64,000 bases of DNA from Zygaena filipendulae (GCA_907165275.2 OU015651.1:12236501-12300500), one strand, 5' to 3'. Numbered from the stretch's first letter, positions 13,390-25,395 are shown. Made by a program: numbers and translations. The notes: generated by a model not told the origin, from the letters alone.

Positions 13390-13648
13390 AACCTAACCTA
13401 ATCCTAACAAATGAGAATGTGAGTATATTTGTTTGTTTGTTTTTTACACTTTGACACGTACCTACCTACTGTTACCGATCATCATGAAATTTTGCATACA
13501 CGTTATCAGGGGTACAGTATAGGGAAGGACATAGCGTTACTTTGCCATCGCGGAATTTCCCTGGGGGTACTTAGTCGATCTATAGTCTATACATATACGA
13601 AAACTATTACCTACTTATTCAGTAAATCTAAATAAAAAAGAAACACTT

Positions 13649-13735
13649 ACGGCCGCACTCAGAGTCGACTTTAATGATTACTTAGTTAAGTATAGATTTT
13701 TAAAACAAAACTGCCGCAATCAGAGACGTTTAGAC
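13649..13735. repeat. Single arm of the palindromic MITE
   Basis: GGCCGCACTCAGAGTCGAC followed by the arm sequence through GCCGCAATCAGAGACGTTTA, matching one half of the elements at 13753-13991 and 14403-14641. The second half is missing. Confidence 0.6.
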
Positions 13736-13752
13736 GTTTTTATTAGATACTA

Positions 13753-13991
13753 ACCGCCGCACTCAGAGTTAACTTTAATGATTACTTAGTTAAGTATAGA
13801 TTTTTAAAACAAAACTACCGCAATCAGACAAGTTTAATAAATTAATGTTAATTAGCATTTAACTAATTAAGTTACATCTCATTAAATGCCAATCAACATT
13901 AATTTACTGAAAGTCTCTGATTGCGGCAGTTTTGTTTTAAAAATCTATACTTAACTAAGTAATCATTAAAGTCGACTCTGAGTGCGGCGGT
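13753..13991. mobile_element. Palindromic MITE, copy 1 (239 bp)
   Basis: The whole element folds back on itself. Ends are ACCGCCGCACTCAGAGT and its complement ACTCTGAGTGCGGCGGT, with an AT-rich centre (ATTAATGTTAATTAGCATTT and complement). TA flanks both sides, as expected for a TA target duplication of the Tc1/mariner type. No coding capacity. Confidence 0.8.
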
Positions 13992-14402
13992 TAGTAACAT
14001 TATCATGGGACAATTATAATAATAGACGCCATCATTAAAGAACAAGAAGAAGAATTACGTTCCATAAATGACGCCATCCTACTTCCGAACACAAAGCGAA
14101 AGGTGCCGCATTTACTGAGCTAGTCTATTTCAAAGTCTTTGTGCGTACTTAGCTCCTGAGTGTAGACAATACACAATTAATGAACATTATATAACCACAG
14201 GAGTGTTGGGCTGTGTGCGCCTCTCAACAAAGCTCATGGGGTACATTATGTCGAGATCTGGCAATTGTAATCATCCCGTCGATTCCCGTCTATTGAATTG
14301 GCGTAATTGAATATCAAATTGGATTAGTGAGTACAAACTATATAAGGCGCGTGGTGTGTGATGTGATTAAACACACACATCAAGTGTTTAGGCATCAAGG
14401 TA

Positions 14403-14641
14403 ACCGCCGCACTCAGAGTCGACTTTAATGATTATTTAGTTAAGTATAGATTTTTAAAACAAAACTGCCGCAATCAGAGACGTTCAGTAAATTAATGTTA
14501 ATTGGCATATAATGAGATGTAACTTAATTGGTTAAATGGCAATTAACATTAATTTATTAAACTTGTCTGATTGCGGCAATTTTGTTTTAAAAATCTATAC
14601 TTAACTAAGTAATCATTAAAGTCTACTCTGAGTGCGGCGGT
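14403..14641. mobile_element. Palindromic MITE, copy 2 (239 bp)
   Basis: Same length and terminal sequence as copy 1 about 650 bp to the left. The left flank is TA and the right flank is CA. Further solo or degraded arms lie at 14646-14694, 30310-30470 and 30860-31000. Confidence 0.8.
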
Positions 14642-15089
14642 CAATCTTTACTTAAATTTAAGTAATCATTAAAACGACTCTGAGTGCAGTCGTTAGTTTT
14701 ATAAACGTTAACCATTAAATTATAGATTGTCAACTTGGTTAAGGGGGTTGGCAATGGTTGGTTGGTTCGATGAGTGTAATTATGTCAACGCATTGTTCTA
14801 TGGGATTGGGTGAACAAGGCTTGGGATTTTAGGGATAAGGGCATTAATTAAGTAGATATTGTTTACATTGGAGATTCAATTCTGCATCAAGCGTTTTACC
14901 TAATCTCGTTTAAAAACGTAACTACGAAACTTCAGAACATTTATCGCAATAATCTGAGTAGAGTAGATAAATAGATATTTACGAAGGAAAGTTGTTGAAA
15001 AAAATTAACAATATAAATTTATTAATAATGTTTGTTCAAAATATGAAATCTTAAATAAAAATTACTATAGTTAAACAACTAAATATATT

Positions 15090-15660
15090 TACAAAATACA
15101 AAATCTGACTTAGGTCCTCCACAGCTGGTGCCTGGTAGCGTGCCCAGAAGGCTGGCGGTTTGCCTCGTTGAATAGTCAGGCTTACTCGCTGATTGAAATA
15201 AAGACCCTTACGCGACACCTCGACCAGTCACGCTGCAGTTCTTTATATAGTTGGCGGGCGCCTGAACCCCAAGGTCCCAGGGTTTCGAGCCCAAACGGCT
15301 CCAACATATAGTTCCCATTAAGGGACCCATGTTGGCATCGCTTGAGTGACTCCGCAGAAGTAGCCGCGGAACCAGCTTTCACGGCCGGATAGCTGGAAGA
15401 TGAGACGGCATAAAGTCGCGTCCCCTACCACAGTCCGACCCATCTTCCATGGTACCAATGTCATCCCGTCACGGCAGACCGTTTGCCATCGCCCCGCACA
15501 AGCCCATCGGGTTCAAGCACAGCTGGCGCGCCAGCTTTGAAGAGGGCCTGACATCGACAATGACATCGATTAATTCGGCGTATCTTGGAATCCGTCTGGC
15601 GACACTTCCGCCGCAGCGGCAGTGATGAGGCGTCATGCAAGGGGTCGGAGGCATAAGGGA
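15090..15660 (-). pseudogene. Decayed C-terminal part of a LINE reverse transcriptase
   Basis: On the minus strand, frames 15469-15654 and 15182-15382 read in order HHCRCGG, then RRIPRYAELIDVIVD, then a PMGL segment, a VPWKMGRTVVGDATLYAV-like stretch between the two frames, AGSAATSAESLKR, and LEPFGLETLGPWG. After one frameshift near 15180 the reading continues SLTIQRG. This order (Cys-rich HC..C, an arginine-histidine helix, a GPWG motif, an IQRGN-like end) is that of the extreme C-terminus of a common animal LINE polyprotein. Stops and frameshifts make it a fossil. Confidence 0.65.
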
Positions 15661-15830
15661 ATCCGGAATATGGTGCGATCTAGCCTAGCAGTGTGCCAAT
15701 TTTGGCTGATGGCAAGGCAGAACGCACCAGCATGCCTTCTTTTGTTGCAGATGTCCATGGGCGGCAGTAATCACTTACCATCAGGTGTACCACTTGCCCG
15801 TTTGCCCCCTATGACATAAAAAAAACTGAT
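15661..15830 (+). mobile_element. 3' end of a lepidopteran LINE or SINE, plus strand
   Basis: GGCGGCAGTAATCACTTACC then ATCAGGTG and CGTTTGCCCCCTATGACATA followed by a short A run. I recall this module as a very common retroposon 3' end in moths and butterflies (RTE-like). It lies tail-out next to the oppositely oriented reverse-transcriptase fossil. Confidence 0.6.
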
Positions 15831-16514
15831 AATATAAACTTGAATTGGTTTTTAATTTTTTTGCTTTACATGCATAGTGACGAAAGTAGTTGTTCTCCCG
15901 CTGTTTCATTCACCTCAATTTCGAGGTGCCTTCGGGAACTCTAAAAGTGTCCTATGACATCAGGACACTCAACTGTAACTTATTGTTAGTATCTGTGAAA
16001 TAATTAAGAATCAGGTCACTAATAAAACTAAAACATTTTAAAAATCACTGATTAATTTACAAAATTGTGTTCGGTGTGGGTAACAAATACGTGTCGTGTT
16101 TTCTACATTCTTTATACTTCCTCGAATTACGCTACAACTGCAAGTATCACGTATGATACAGGATGTTTAATAAACGCGATGGCACGCCAACAGGCGGCAC
16201 GTATGTATGCGATAATCCGACGATGCCACGCCATCATAATTCACCGCAAAACTGCAACGACGCGGACGTCCCGAGGCGAAAATATTATACTTGTAAAAAC
16301 ATCTCTATCCAACCAACGCTTTTATAATAATGAAATGAAATTATTATTATTATCACTATGCACATAAGTAGTATCTACAGTATTTTATGAATACTGACTG
16401 AACCCTGCGGTTTAAACGTGTTTTTCAATAGTAAATATACTTAGTTAAATTAATATACTTACCTATTAATTATTCCACAACAATTTCCAAATTTCACTAG
16501 CAGGACACAGCTAA

Positions 16515-16702
16515 TCCTACTAATATTATAAATGTGAAAGTGTGGATGTTTTTTACCCAATCACGCAAAAATGGCTGGACGGATTTGGATGAAATTTGGC
16601 ATGCACGTTGTCAGGGGTACAGAGAAGGATATAGGGTACTTTTCATCCCGGAATTCCCGCGGGAACTCTGAAATTACCGCGGGTGAACCTCGGCACAGCT
16701 AG
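16515..16702 (+). mobile_element. Helitron-like element, full length
   Basis: TCCTACTAATATTATAAATG at the 5' end, CAGCTAG at the 3' end, flanked by A and T as usual for Helitron insertion. The 3' hairpin is damaged (GTGAACCTCGG). Confidence 0.75.
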
Positions 16703-16742
16703 TAATCTATATATTTATTTATTTTATTGGCACACCAACATA

Positions 16743-16973
16743 TCTATACTAATATCATATAAAGAGAAATTAAGATTTGATTTTTGTTTGTTTGGTACTA
16801 TTTCTTCATGTGTTGTGTCAAATAAAGTTTTTCAATTCAATCCAATTCAATTTAATTCAAACACTACTGGACCGATTTCAAAAATTCTTTCACCACTATC
16901 CCTGAGTAACATAGGCAATATTGTAACCCGGAATTTCCGCGGGAACTCCAAAATTACCGCGGGGAATAGCTAG
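16743..16973 (+). mobile_element. Helitron-like element, 5' variant B
   Basis: Starts TCTATACTAATATCATATAA and ends ACCGCGGGGAATAGCTAG. The interior (ACTACTGGACCGATTTCAAA, CCTGAGTAACATAGGCAATA) defines a second internal type also seen at 54718-54922 and 38200-38295. Same orientation and only 40 bp from the previous copy. Confidence 0.7.
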
Positions 16974-16995
16974 TAGGTAAGATAAAAACTTATTA

Positions 16996-17227
16996 CAGGG
17001 TCCTTATTCACTATGACCAACAGCATTCCTTGCCCATAACGCGCGCCCCAAAAACACAGTCCCAAACGCTCCAGATGCAAAAATGTAAGAAAATATTCAT
17101 TATGACAAAAGAAACGTTGTAAATGTATTTTTTCAAAGTGAAACTTCTTTGAACACGAGGGAAAAGCAATTTAAGTGGCACATTACCTTAACGCGACGCG
17201 TTATGGTCATAGTGAATAAGGGCCCAG
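16996..17227. mobile_element. TIR element, CAGGG family, copy 1
   Basis: CAGGGTCCTTATTCACTATG at the left and the complement CATAGTGAATAAGGGCCCAG at the right, about 232 bp, no coding capacity. A related copy is at 35170-35403. I could not find a convincing target duplication, so the superfamily stays open. Confidence 0.7.
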
Positions 17228-17579
17228 GGCGTATTGACATTGATGACGGGAGCTATTAGCATTTGTAGATCGCTCGAGTTTGAACCTTGAACCGAGCTCT
17301 TACGGGCACTTGAAACTGTTTCAGTATTCACGTCAAGCATTTTCAGTGGTGACACTATTCTATAGCTGTAACAAATATTATATTATTCTGCAATTAAGGT
17401 AGGTACAATAAGTAAACCATAAATTCGGCCTAACTCATTGCAAACTACTTATTAGGTATTTATTACACAGTCGTAATAAGTGTTCAATTAAAATTTCACC
17501 GTTTTTTTTTGTGGAGACGTGGCCTTTTAATAGATAAATGGTCTACGAAGTTTCACTATTGAAAGACCTTATCGCCCAT

Positions 17580-17735
17580 CCATATAAGTCCTCCGCCGTG
17601 TCGGTCTGTCTGTTCGCGATAAACTAAAAAATTACTGAACGGATGAGCAAGGTTTATAGATAATAGGATAAATTCTGGTATTTCGGCGGGAACCTCGAAA
17701 TTAGCGCGGGTTAAACCGCGGGGGTAGCTATATAG
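17580..17735 (+). mobile_element. Degraded Helitron-like 3' part
   Basis: CTCCGCCGTGTCGGTCTGTC then TTCGCGATAA, ending GCGGGTTAAACCGCGGGGGT-AGCTA. Truncated and mutated at the terminal CTAG. Confidence 0.5.
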
Positions 17736-18180
17736 TCAAATTTAATTTTATTATCTTCCGCTTGTTGCAACCCAGTTGCGCTTAGAAAATAAATAAAATG
17801 AACCCGATACCCAGTCGAGGTTGCAACCTTCGCATCGCCACTAAAAACCGTTAGTACGTTCAACATCTTTCAGGCGAGAAATTTCCCATGTTTATAATAA
17901 AAGCAGCGGCATTTAAATCGTAGCGTAGGTCAATAGATACTTACTGTGTAATTTTGATGATAAAACTGCTGAGGAATTTGTATCACTCACTCTTGTAACC
18001 TTTACAATGTAGTTGAAGACCTCAATCCATATCCTCTATTTCATTTCATCGTCTCGGGGACCCACAGAATGAATTTCTCGTCACTGCGAGCACTTGGCCA
18101 GTGCTAGCCGTAATAAGGGAACATACCCTAAGTTTCCAAATGAACGAATTCACGGCCAACATACACAGTTCCGTTAACAG

Positions 18181-18557
18181 TAGGGTTGCCACCTTTTTTT
18201 TTGAAAAAAATATAGGTAGTATTTTTCCGAAAAAAGATGCAAAATTATAGTACTTTTGGGAAAAAAAAATAGTACATCTTATTTATTTTTAATCATTAGG
18301 TATGTATTCGTCTATAAATTATTGCCAGTTTGACAGTTGACGTTTTGTTGTCGCGTATGCGTTTCGTTCTGAAATTCTCCGTGCTGCGCTGCGGGTGCGT
18401 TCCAGAGAGTCACAGTTAATATAAAAAGCGTGACAGTTGAATAAGGGATAAAAATATAGTATTTTTCGTACAAAATTATTTTTCTAAAATATATAGTACC
18501 TACAATTGACTGAAATATAGTACGATACTATATAATGTAGTACGGGTGGCAATCCTA
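18181..18557. mobile_element. TIR element with TAGGGTTGCCACC ends
   Basis: TAGGGTTGCCACC at the left and GGGTGGCAATCCTA at the right. The interior has repeated ATATAGTA-type sequence in both orientations (ATAGTATTTTTC, TAGTACGATACTATA), giving strong folding potential. About 377 bp, non-coding. Confidence 0.55.
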
Positions 18558-19361
18558 GTTAACACACACTTGCAGTCCGTGGCGCTAATGATCTGCCAAT
18601 CAACGTCACACACAGATAAAAATGTCGGGCGATGTCTTCGTCCGCTAATTAATTAAATAGATCCGTGTCGTTGATCACAATTGGTATTTTACTTAATAAT
18701 AATATAATTGATGTCCAAATAAAACTTAAGCGTCTATCCTAATAATTTGTGATTAACAATAAGACAAGCGAAGAGAGTTCAATACCTCCATACCTACAGA
18801 ATATACTGCGTCATATAATTTTATGGGGTAATTGCCGCCAACTTTAGACTAGAGATATAAAATAGGGTACCTACTTAAATACTAACTTTGATGATATCAA
18901 AAAGCTAAAAGAAAACAGTGCCAAATACGGTCAATTTGGGCGGTTTTCAATTAACTACCTACCTAAACAAAAATCAACCCTAATCTACCATCTATTTCTT
19001 ACAGAAGATAGTTTTTTGTAGCGAGTGGCGCAAGTTTCACTCCTGTATGTTTCATAGGTAAAAAAAGTCGAAATATAAAAGTCACTAGGTAATACGACCG
19101 TTCGGGTCAGCAAAAAGTTTCTGTCTAGTCAGCTAATTGATGTTTAGCTAATAGATTTTTCAATGCCCTAAAATTTTGTTAGAACAGCGTTTTAGTACAT
19201 GACTATTATAGGTACCTAAATGTCGGTATTGCACTACAATACCATACAAACTTTAAACTTGTAAATGTGCCACTTATTTATATTGTTCAATTAATTATTA
19301 TGGAAAAAGGATCAATTTTAATTTTATTTTAAATAGCTTTATGGTTCAGAAAAAAAAATAA

Positions 19362-19707
19362 GTGTTAATGAATTAACTAAAAACCTGATACACCCCATTT
19401 AAAAAAATTAACAATAATATGACTAAAATATATTTTATGTCAAAAAAGTTTATACTTTAAAAGTTATTCAATATTAGTTTGGAGGTGACCTATCTACGAA
19501 ATTCCAAGCGCTACGCCCGCGCCTACCGGTTCAAATTTTTTTGCTGCGGGCGGCGTATGCGCCAAATATTGTTGTATAAGTTATAAATAATTTAGACATG
19601 GGTAAGTAAAAATGAAAAAATATAACCTATATTAAAACATAGTGCGATCGATTCGCTATTTGATTCTGAGCAAACTACTTTCTAGTTTTCAGTTAATTCA
19701 TTAACAC
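19362..19707. mobile_element. TIR element with GC-rich core, copy 1
   Basis: GTGTTAATGAATTAACTAAA at the left and TTTTCAGTTAATTCATTAAC then AC at the right. The core holds CCAAGCGCTACGCCCGCGCC. It is nearly identical to 51284-51630. No frame of note. Confidence 0.75.
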
Positions 19708-20652
19708 GTTGTATATATATACACTCACTCACTAAGAATGCCTACTATGGGGTCGTAATGCATTAGACCTCGGTTAGGTAGTTTTTATATTAATTTCTGG
19801 ATTATCTACAGAACTTGGCATCTATTTAGATCTCAATTCTTTTGTCGGCGAAGTCGACAACCAAGCAAACTCCAACAACCTCCATATCTACCTACTCAGT
19901 AGGTAGATGGGATTATAAAAAGTGAATGTTTAATATTTCTCTGTCCAGTATGACCCCCTGAGAATTTCTATCCCGCCTGTAGCATTTAAAACTAGGAAGA
20001 TAACAAGTGACACTATGTGATATTCTAGTTTCAAAAACCAGCAACAGCATCCATGCTCACATCTTGATATCTCTTACCAGATCTAATAATTCGCTGCTCT
20101 TATTACCGATGCCGTCCGCATTCCATGAGATAATTCGTAATTCAGATGAGCTAAAAATACTGACTTAAATGAGTAAGAACCAACAGAAATTTATCCACCA
20201 TTGAAGAGCACTTAGCGAATTCGCCTTTGATTGCACTAGTTGTCTTAAGAATACAAATAATTTGTTCAGTTTCACTGTTTAGTGTCTAATCTTAACACTG
20301 CACTGGTGCAACTTTGTGTGAATTTTAATAGGTAGGTAGTCTGTCTGTGTGCAATCTTCTATAAAAAATGCTCAGAATTTATATTTTATTTAGTACGTGT
20401 TAGTATTTAGTGGGTGTTTCTCTCGAATACAATAAAACATTAATTTAATTCTAGGTACTTCTCCTCAGTACGTCTCCCTCAAATTTTTGCAGCATCATAA
20501 TTCATAAAACGGGACAATTGACTTCTTGCATTCCTCTTTTGTGGGACGCATCTTCTGAGCCTCTAGAAATGGGACGTAATAGACTAAAGAATCAGTCTGG
20601 GATCGATCTCCGCCCTCTAACTCAGATCACTCTAAATAAAGGCTGAGAATTA

Positions 20653-21051
20653 AGGATATGTTCCGGTAGGTATATACTGATAGCACTGGCCAAATGCTCG
20701 CAGTGACGAGAAATTCGTTCCGATATAACTTTCAGTATACTGCCGCAGTATCCGCAATATCCGCAGTAGGCTGTATGACATCATAATAGTCGCCATTTTT
20801 GTACTGTGAGCACTGGAGCTTCCGAGGTAAGGTGCTCTCAGTGGTTTGATCACATGATCAACCTCGGACCAAAGATTGGTCAACCGCGCAGGTCGGTTGA
20901 CATGATTGATTGACAACGTGACATGACAATGACATGGATGACAGTATACTGGACTACGTTCAGTATAGCGAACTATATAGGAAAGGCTTCGCAGTATACT
21001 AAATTGACGTCATACCTTACAGTGCTCCCAGTGCATTTCGGAACATATCCT
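20653..21051. mobile_element. TIR element with AGGATATGTTCCG ends
   Basis: AGGATATGTTCCG at 20653-20665 and CGGAACATATCCT at 21039-21051. The interior has repeated CAGTATACT and GCAGTATCCGCAATATCCGC. The left flank TAA and right flank CTA are compatible with a TWA-type duplication but not identical. Confidence 0.6.
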
Positions 21052-21333
21052 CTACTGACATAAACTTTTTATAAACTCTGCTATATTAATTATTATAACC
21101 TAGACGTAAATTAAACACGTAATAAAGACTATTGTTTATGCACAATTCTGTAATATAGAGGCGATTGCTGTCAAAAACAGACAGCATAGTATATAAACGT
21201 TATTATATTATACTCCGTACTTTCCCAAGAGAAAAACATCTTTCACAATCTTGTAAACATCGGGGCGATATGAAAGCTGCAATAATAAAAAAAAAAACCG
21301 AACGGATCGCAAACATGTCCAGATGCTACTAGA

Positions 21334-21490
21334 CTAGCTGTTGCCCGCGGTTTCATCTGCGTTAAATCGTGCTTTTATAAATATACGTCCTATACAGGAT
21401 GAGGAAATTATCTGCATCCCTTGTATTTTGATTTTTGAGAAAGTTTCGAGTGATTATACGTTTTATGAATTTGTAACACTGTGATAAAAA
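21334..21490 (-). mobile_element. Degraded Helitron-like element
   Basis: CTAGCTGTTGCCCGCGGTTT then CATCTGCGTTAAA at the left; the rest diverges quickly. Confidence 0.45.
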
Positions 21491-22582
21491 AGAACTGATG
21501 CTTTTTTATATGAAAAATACAGGCAGTACCTACCTACCTATAGGGGTAGCATATGAGAGAAATTTTAAAATAAATACTTTCAATTCTGCTATTGCATGAA
21601 TAATGTTTCTTTGCAGGGTTCTCCTTTGCCGCAGTTCCACTCGAGTGATTTCATAATATCTGTGTGAAATATTATTCCGTTAATCAGGGATAGATACTGT
21701 ATAGCTTACAATTATTAAAATAATTTTTAAAATCGACTTAGTCGTTCCTAAGATTGCCTACCTCTACAAATAAATTTTACCTTGTAAATATTTAGTGAAT
21801 ATCAATCTCTTTTTATTAAATCGAGTCTTGAGTTTCTGTAAATCAATGTAAAATCTCGGGGGCGAACGCGTAGTGAATAGATAGGAACCTCTTTGGAGGA
21901 AAATTTATCTTTATTTACCAGTTTTTTTTCTTCTAATTGGTAAAGTAAAAGCTTTAGTGCGTTATCGTCAACTTTCCGCATGCTAAACAGTTAATATAGC
22001 ACTTTTGAGCAACTGTATTAAAATATAATTGCTGCAAAATTTCAGAATTACCTACCAAGTTTCAAAAAACATTATTTTCAATATTCTCCTATCGATTTAT
22101 TTTTATCTAAAACATCTTATGCAGTTTCACCACAATAAAGGTACGCCGAAGAGCCTCATGGTGTGCTATTGTTTCCACCTATTCTCTGTACTTTCTAAAG
22201 GATGAATCATTTGTCAGTTTTATCTGGAGATGTAGTTTTTTACAGAAGACCAGAAGACACCAGTCATTAAGCGAACCTCCACTGCGACCTAATAGAAGAA
22301 CTTAACGAAAAGAAAGCCCCTAAACTGTGTGAAATCTACCTCATGTTACCAACGTTTCTAGAAAAAACCGAATTGCAGCCACTAGAAGCATAAATAAATC
22401 ATGTGAGATCTAGCGCGGCTCGGGTAGGTAGATACTAGACAGATCCTGAGTGTGAACTTAAGTACCGTCTGATGTGTTAATAGGTACTTCAAGTTTCTAT
22501 GTAGGTGTTTAGGTAGGAAGGTAAATATTTATTTAAATTTATTTTCTTTCGTAACTATAATTTATTCTTAACTATATTTGTG

Positions 22583-22742
22583 GACATGAATAGCATATAA
22601 TATGGTCGGATCTTAATATCCGACCACACCTGCTTTTCAACACAATATAGGTTCACTAAAATATTTAGCATCTATTTTAGTGTCCTAAAGTAGTTTTAGT
22701 GTAAATGACCATGTTGAGATCCGACCTTATGCTTTTCATGTC
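22583..22742. mobile_element. Small TIR element (160 bp)
   Basis: GACATGAATAGCATA and TGGTCGGATCT at the left mirror AGATCCGACC and TATGCTTTTCATGTC at the right. The centre repeats TCACTAAAATA and TATTTTAGTG. Confidence 0.6.
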
Positions 22743-22759
22743 TAGATTTATTTATTTAC

Positions 22760-22910
22760 TGGCTGAGCCCCGCGGTTTCATCTGCGTTAATTTGAGATTT
22801 CCCACGGGAATTCCGGGATAAAAAACACCCTATCTATACCTCTGGTAACGTGTACCTATATGAAAAAATTCCTGATGATCGCTTGAGTAGTAACGGCGTG
22901 ACGGAAATAT
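22760..22910 (-). mobile_element. Helitron-like fragment
   Basis: GGCTGAGCCCCGCGGTTTCA at the left, then GGGAATTCCGGGATAAAA. The family core continues to about ACGGCGTGACGG; the 5' end is lost. Confidence 0.5.
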
Positions 22911-24187
22911 AATCGAGCGAATTTTTTTTCACAGTGTGGGCAAGGCCTATAAGCGCTATCCTTTTGTTCTTTACAAATAGTTGGCGGACTACGTAGGTAG
23001 CAACACAGGTAGGTATTTATACAATTTCGAATGTTTCCGTATAGCGCCCGCTAGCACAATCAGCGTGTCTCGCCGGCCGGTGGCGGGTCTTCGTATCGGG
23101 GTCCTATCGTACTGAATACCCCGTCCGGACCAGGGTTGTGAAGCTTAGTGCGAGAACTTGCGGGAATGCTAAATAAAAATGCGTGACGTAGCCAAAAAAA
23201 GTGGGAACCCGATCCCGTATAGAAACTATAGAAAGGCGAGAAATACAGTTTGTTAGAAGTCAGTTTCATGATGATGTCATGATGTGATGTCTCAATGTCA
23301 TGATGATCCGTTGAGCCGTTAAGGCATAAAAGCATAACAAACAAACTCACTTTCGCATTTATAAAATAGTAAGGAAGTATAGACTATAGCTGTGTTGGGA
23401 CTTGGAATTTTTTCTTTGCGCGATTTCCATTCGAGTGAACGTGCGTTTCTTCACTACATTTTTTCCGTAATGCGACAATTGACGGGACGGGACACCTTCG
23501 CGGGACACATTCTCTGAGCTACAGCCTCAGCGGGACGTTTCGCTCCTCGAGGGACGGTTGGCAACCCTAGTCCGGACCCTCTCTCCCCAATACCTAATAG
23601 TTTATTTTAACAAAATACGTGACCTGTTTGTTATTCCGCCTCCGTAAATTTAACTTTAACACTCGCCCTCTCGTTATTTTCGCCGGAGAAAACTCACACA
23701 ATCCGTAACGAACACTTCGGAATGCAAAAATAAAACAGTTTCTATAATTTACAGTACGAAAATTGTCTACAACACCAAAAGAGCTTCAATCGGTTGAACT
23801 CGCTGGTTTAATGATTCATTAAAACAATTGAATTGAATTGAAAAACTTGTAAATTATTTCTGGTTTATTTCAACTATATGTAGTCCTACCAGCTGTAGTA
23901 CAACGATCGAACTGTTTGGATTATGTAAAATATTAGGTGCTTCGGTAGGTACTACTACATGTTTGCATATTACACACGTACCTATACTTCTGCAGAATTT
24001 CAACATAGTATAAAAGTAGATACCGAAACACCGTGCTTTTTCCCGCACAAAAAGTTTCTTATACTCGTATTATTCAAGAATACCTATTAAAGCTTTTTAT
24101 CAATTAAAGAGCTTTTAGAGTCGCTTCGGTAATTACAGAGATTATCCCCTGCAATCTAAAAAAAAACTAGCTTTACCTCTTAATAGA

Positions 24188-24573
24188 AACTAACTGTCCC
24201 CCGCGGTTTCACCCGCGGGAATTTCAGGATAAACTATAGATATAAACCTTCCTCATGAATCACTCTATCTATTGGCGAAAAATCGTGAAAACCGCATGAA
24301 AATCCATGCAACTGTTTTTGAGTGTATCACGAACAGACAGCGGTAGCAACTCCATTTTATAATTTACTAGCTGATCCCTGCGGTTTCACCCGCGGTTATT
24401 ATTAATATTCGGAGTTCCTGTGGGAATTACAGGATACAAAGTACCCTATGTCTTTCTTTGTATTCCTGACAACGTGTATGCAAAATTTCATAATGATCCG
24501 TTGAGCCCTTGAGGCGTCGAATCGCAACAAACAAACAAACTCACTTTCGCATTTATAATACATATTAGTAAGG
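24188..24573 (-). mobile_element. Two adjacent Helitron-like copies, same orientation
   Basis: Copy one (about 24188-24362) starts AACTGTCCCCCGCGGTTTCA and carries the CTCATGAATCACTCTATCTA interior. Copy two (24367-24573) starts CTAGCTGATCCCTGCGG and ends ACATATTAGTAAGG. They have different interiors with the same hairpin end. Confidence 0.65.
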
Positions 24574-24599
24574 CGATACTATGTAAAGATATAGGATAT

Positions 24600-24782
24600 A
24601 GTATAGAATAGAATAGAATGGAATGAAATGGAATGGAATGGAATGGAATGGAATGGAATGGAATGGAATGGAATGGAATGGAATGGAATGGAATGGAATG
24701 GAATGGAATGGAATGGAATGGAATGGAATGGAATGGAATGGAATGGAATGGAATGGAATGGAATGTAATGGAATAGAATAGA
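24600..24782. repeat. GGAAT pentamer array
   Basis: About 33 units of GGAAT with GAATA-type units at both edges (24602-24616, 24770-24784). It abuts AAAAAGTTTATTTTAAGAAG, which on the minus strand reads as a retroposon 3' end (AATAAACTTTTTCTATTC). The 86-codon frame over it on the minus strand is an artefact of the repeat. Confidence 0.85.
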
Positions 24783-25244
24783 AAAAGTTTATTTTAAGAA
24801 GAAGAAGAAGAAGAAGAAAATACATTTATTTCAGCACAACACACAGGAAAAAGAAACAAACATCAATATTTGATACTATAAAAATAAAATAGGTACAAGC
24901 GTGAGTCTAAAACAAGAATACTTATTGGTACCAAAATGCCTGCCACTCAGCATTATGCCATGGCACTAATACTTCAGTAATAATAATTATTGACTCTTCC
25001 GTCTATGTGGAAAAATAATCTTTCAGCGTTGCGTTTGCTGGTCGTTAGATCAAATAGGTATATTATACGTAGGTAGGTGAGATGTTAACGAATTCCGGAT
25101 ATATTATGTTTGAACAAACACACGGGTGAATGGGGAGAATACGTCGGGACTCGGGAGTATAGATAGAGACTGGACTCACTCAACGTGGATTTACGAAACT
25201 AATAACATATTCTAATAATAATTATATCCTAAAAAACCTAATGA

Positions 25245-25395
25245 CATAATATTATGAATGCGAATGTGACTTTGTTTATATGTTTCGCTTTCATGCTTAA
25301 ACTACTCAACCGATCATCGTTATTTTTGTCATACACGTCTGGGGCATAGGATACTTTTATCAAGGAATTCCTGCGGGAACCCCGAAATTAATCGA
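25245..25395 (+). mobile_element. Truncated Helitron-like element
   Basis: AATATTATGAATGCGAATGT, then CAACCGATCATCGTTATT and CCTGCGGGAACCCCGAAATT. The 3' hairpin and CTAG are missing. Confidence 0.5.

Noticed and set aside
12436..13391. Seven overlapping frames on both strands in the GC-rich block
   Set aside because: Stop codons are rare in GC-rich DNA; the block is a bounded retroposon insertion, one frame runs through its poly-T, and no domain is recognisable.
13386..13402. A telomere or subtelomere boundary
   Set aside because: Only about three CCTAA-type units are present with ordinary sequence on both sides, so at most an interstitial remnant.
24565..24825. 86-codon frame of SIPFH repeats on the minus strand
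   Set aside because: It is a translation of the GGAAT array.
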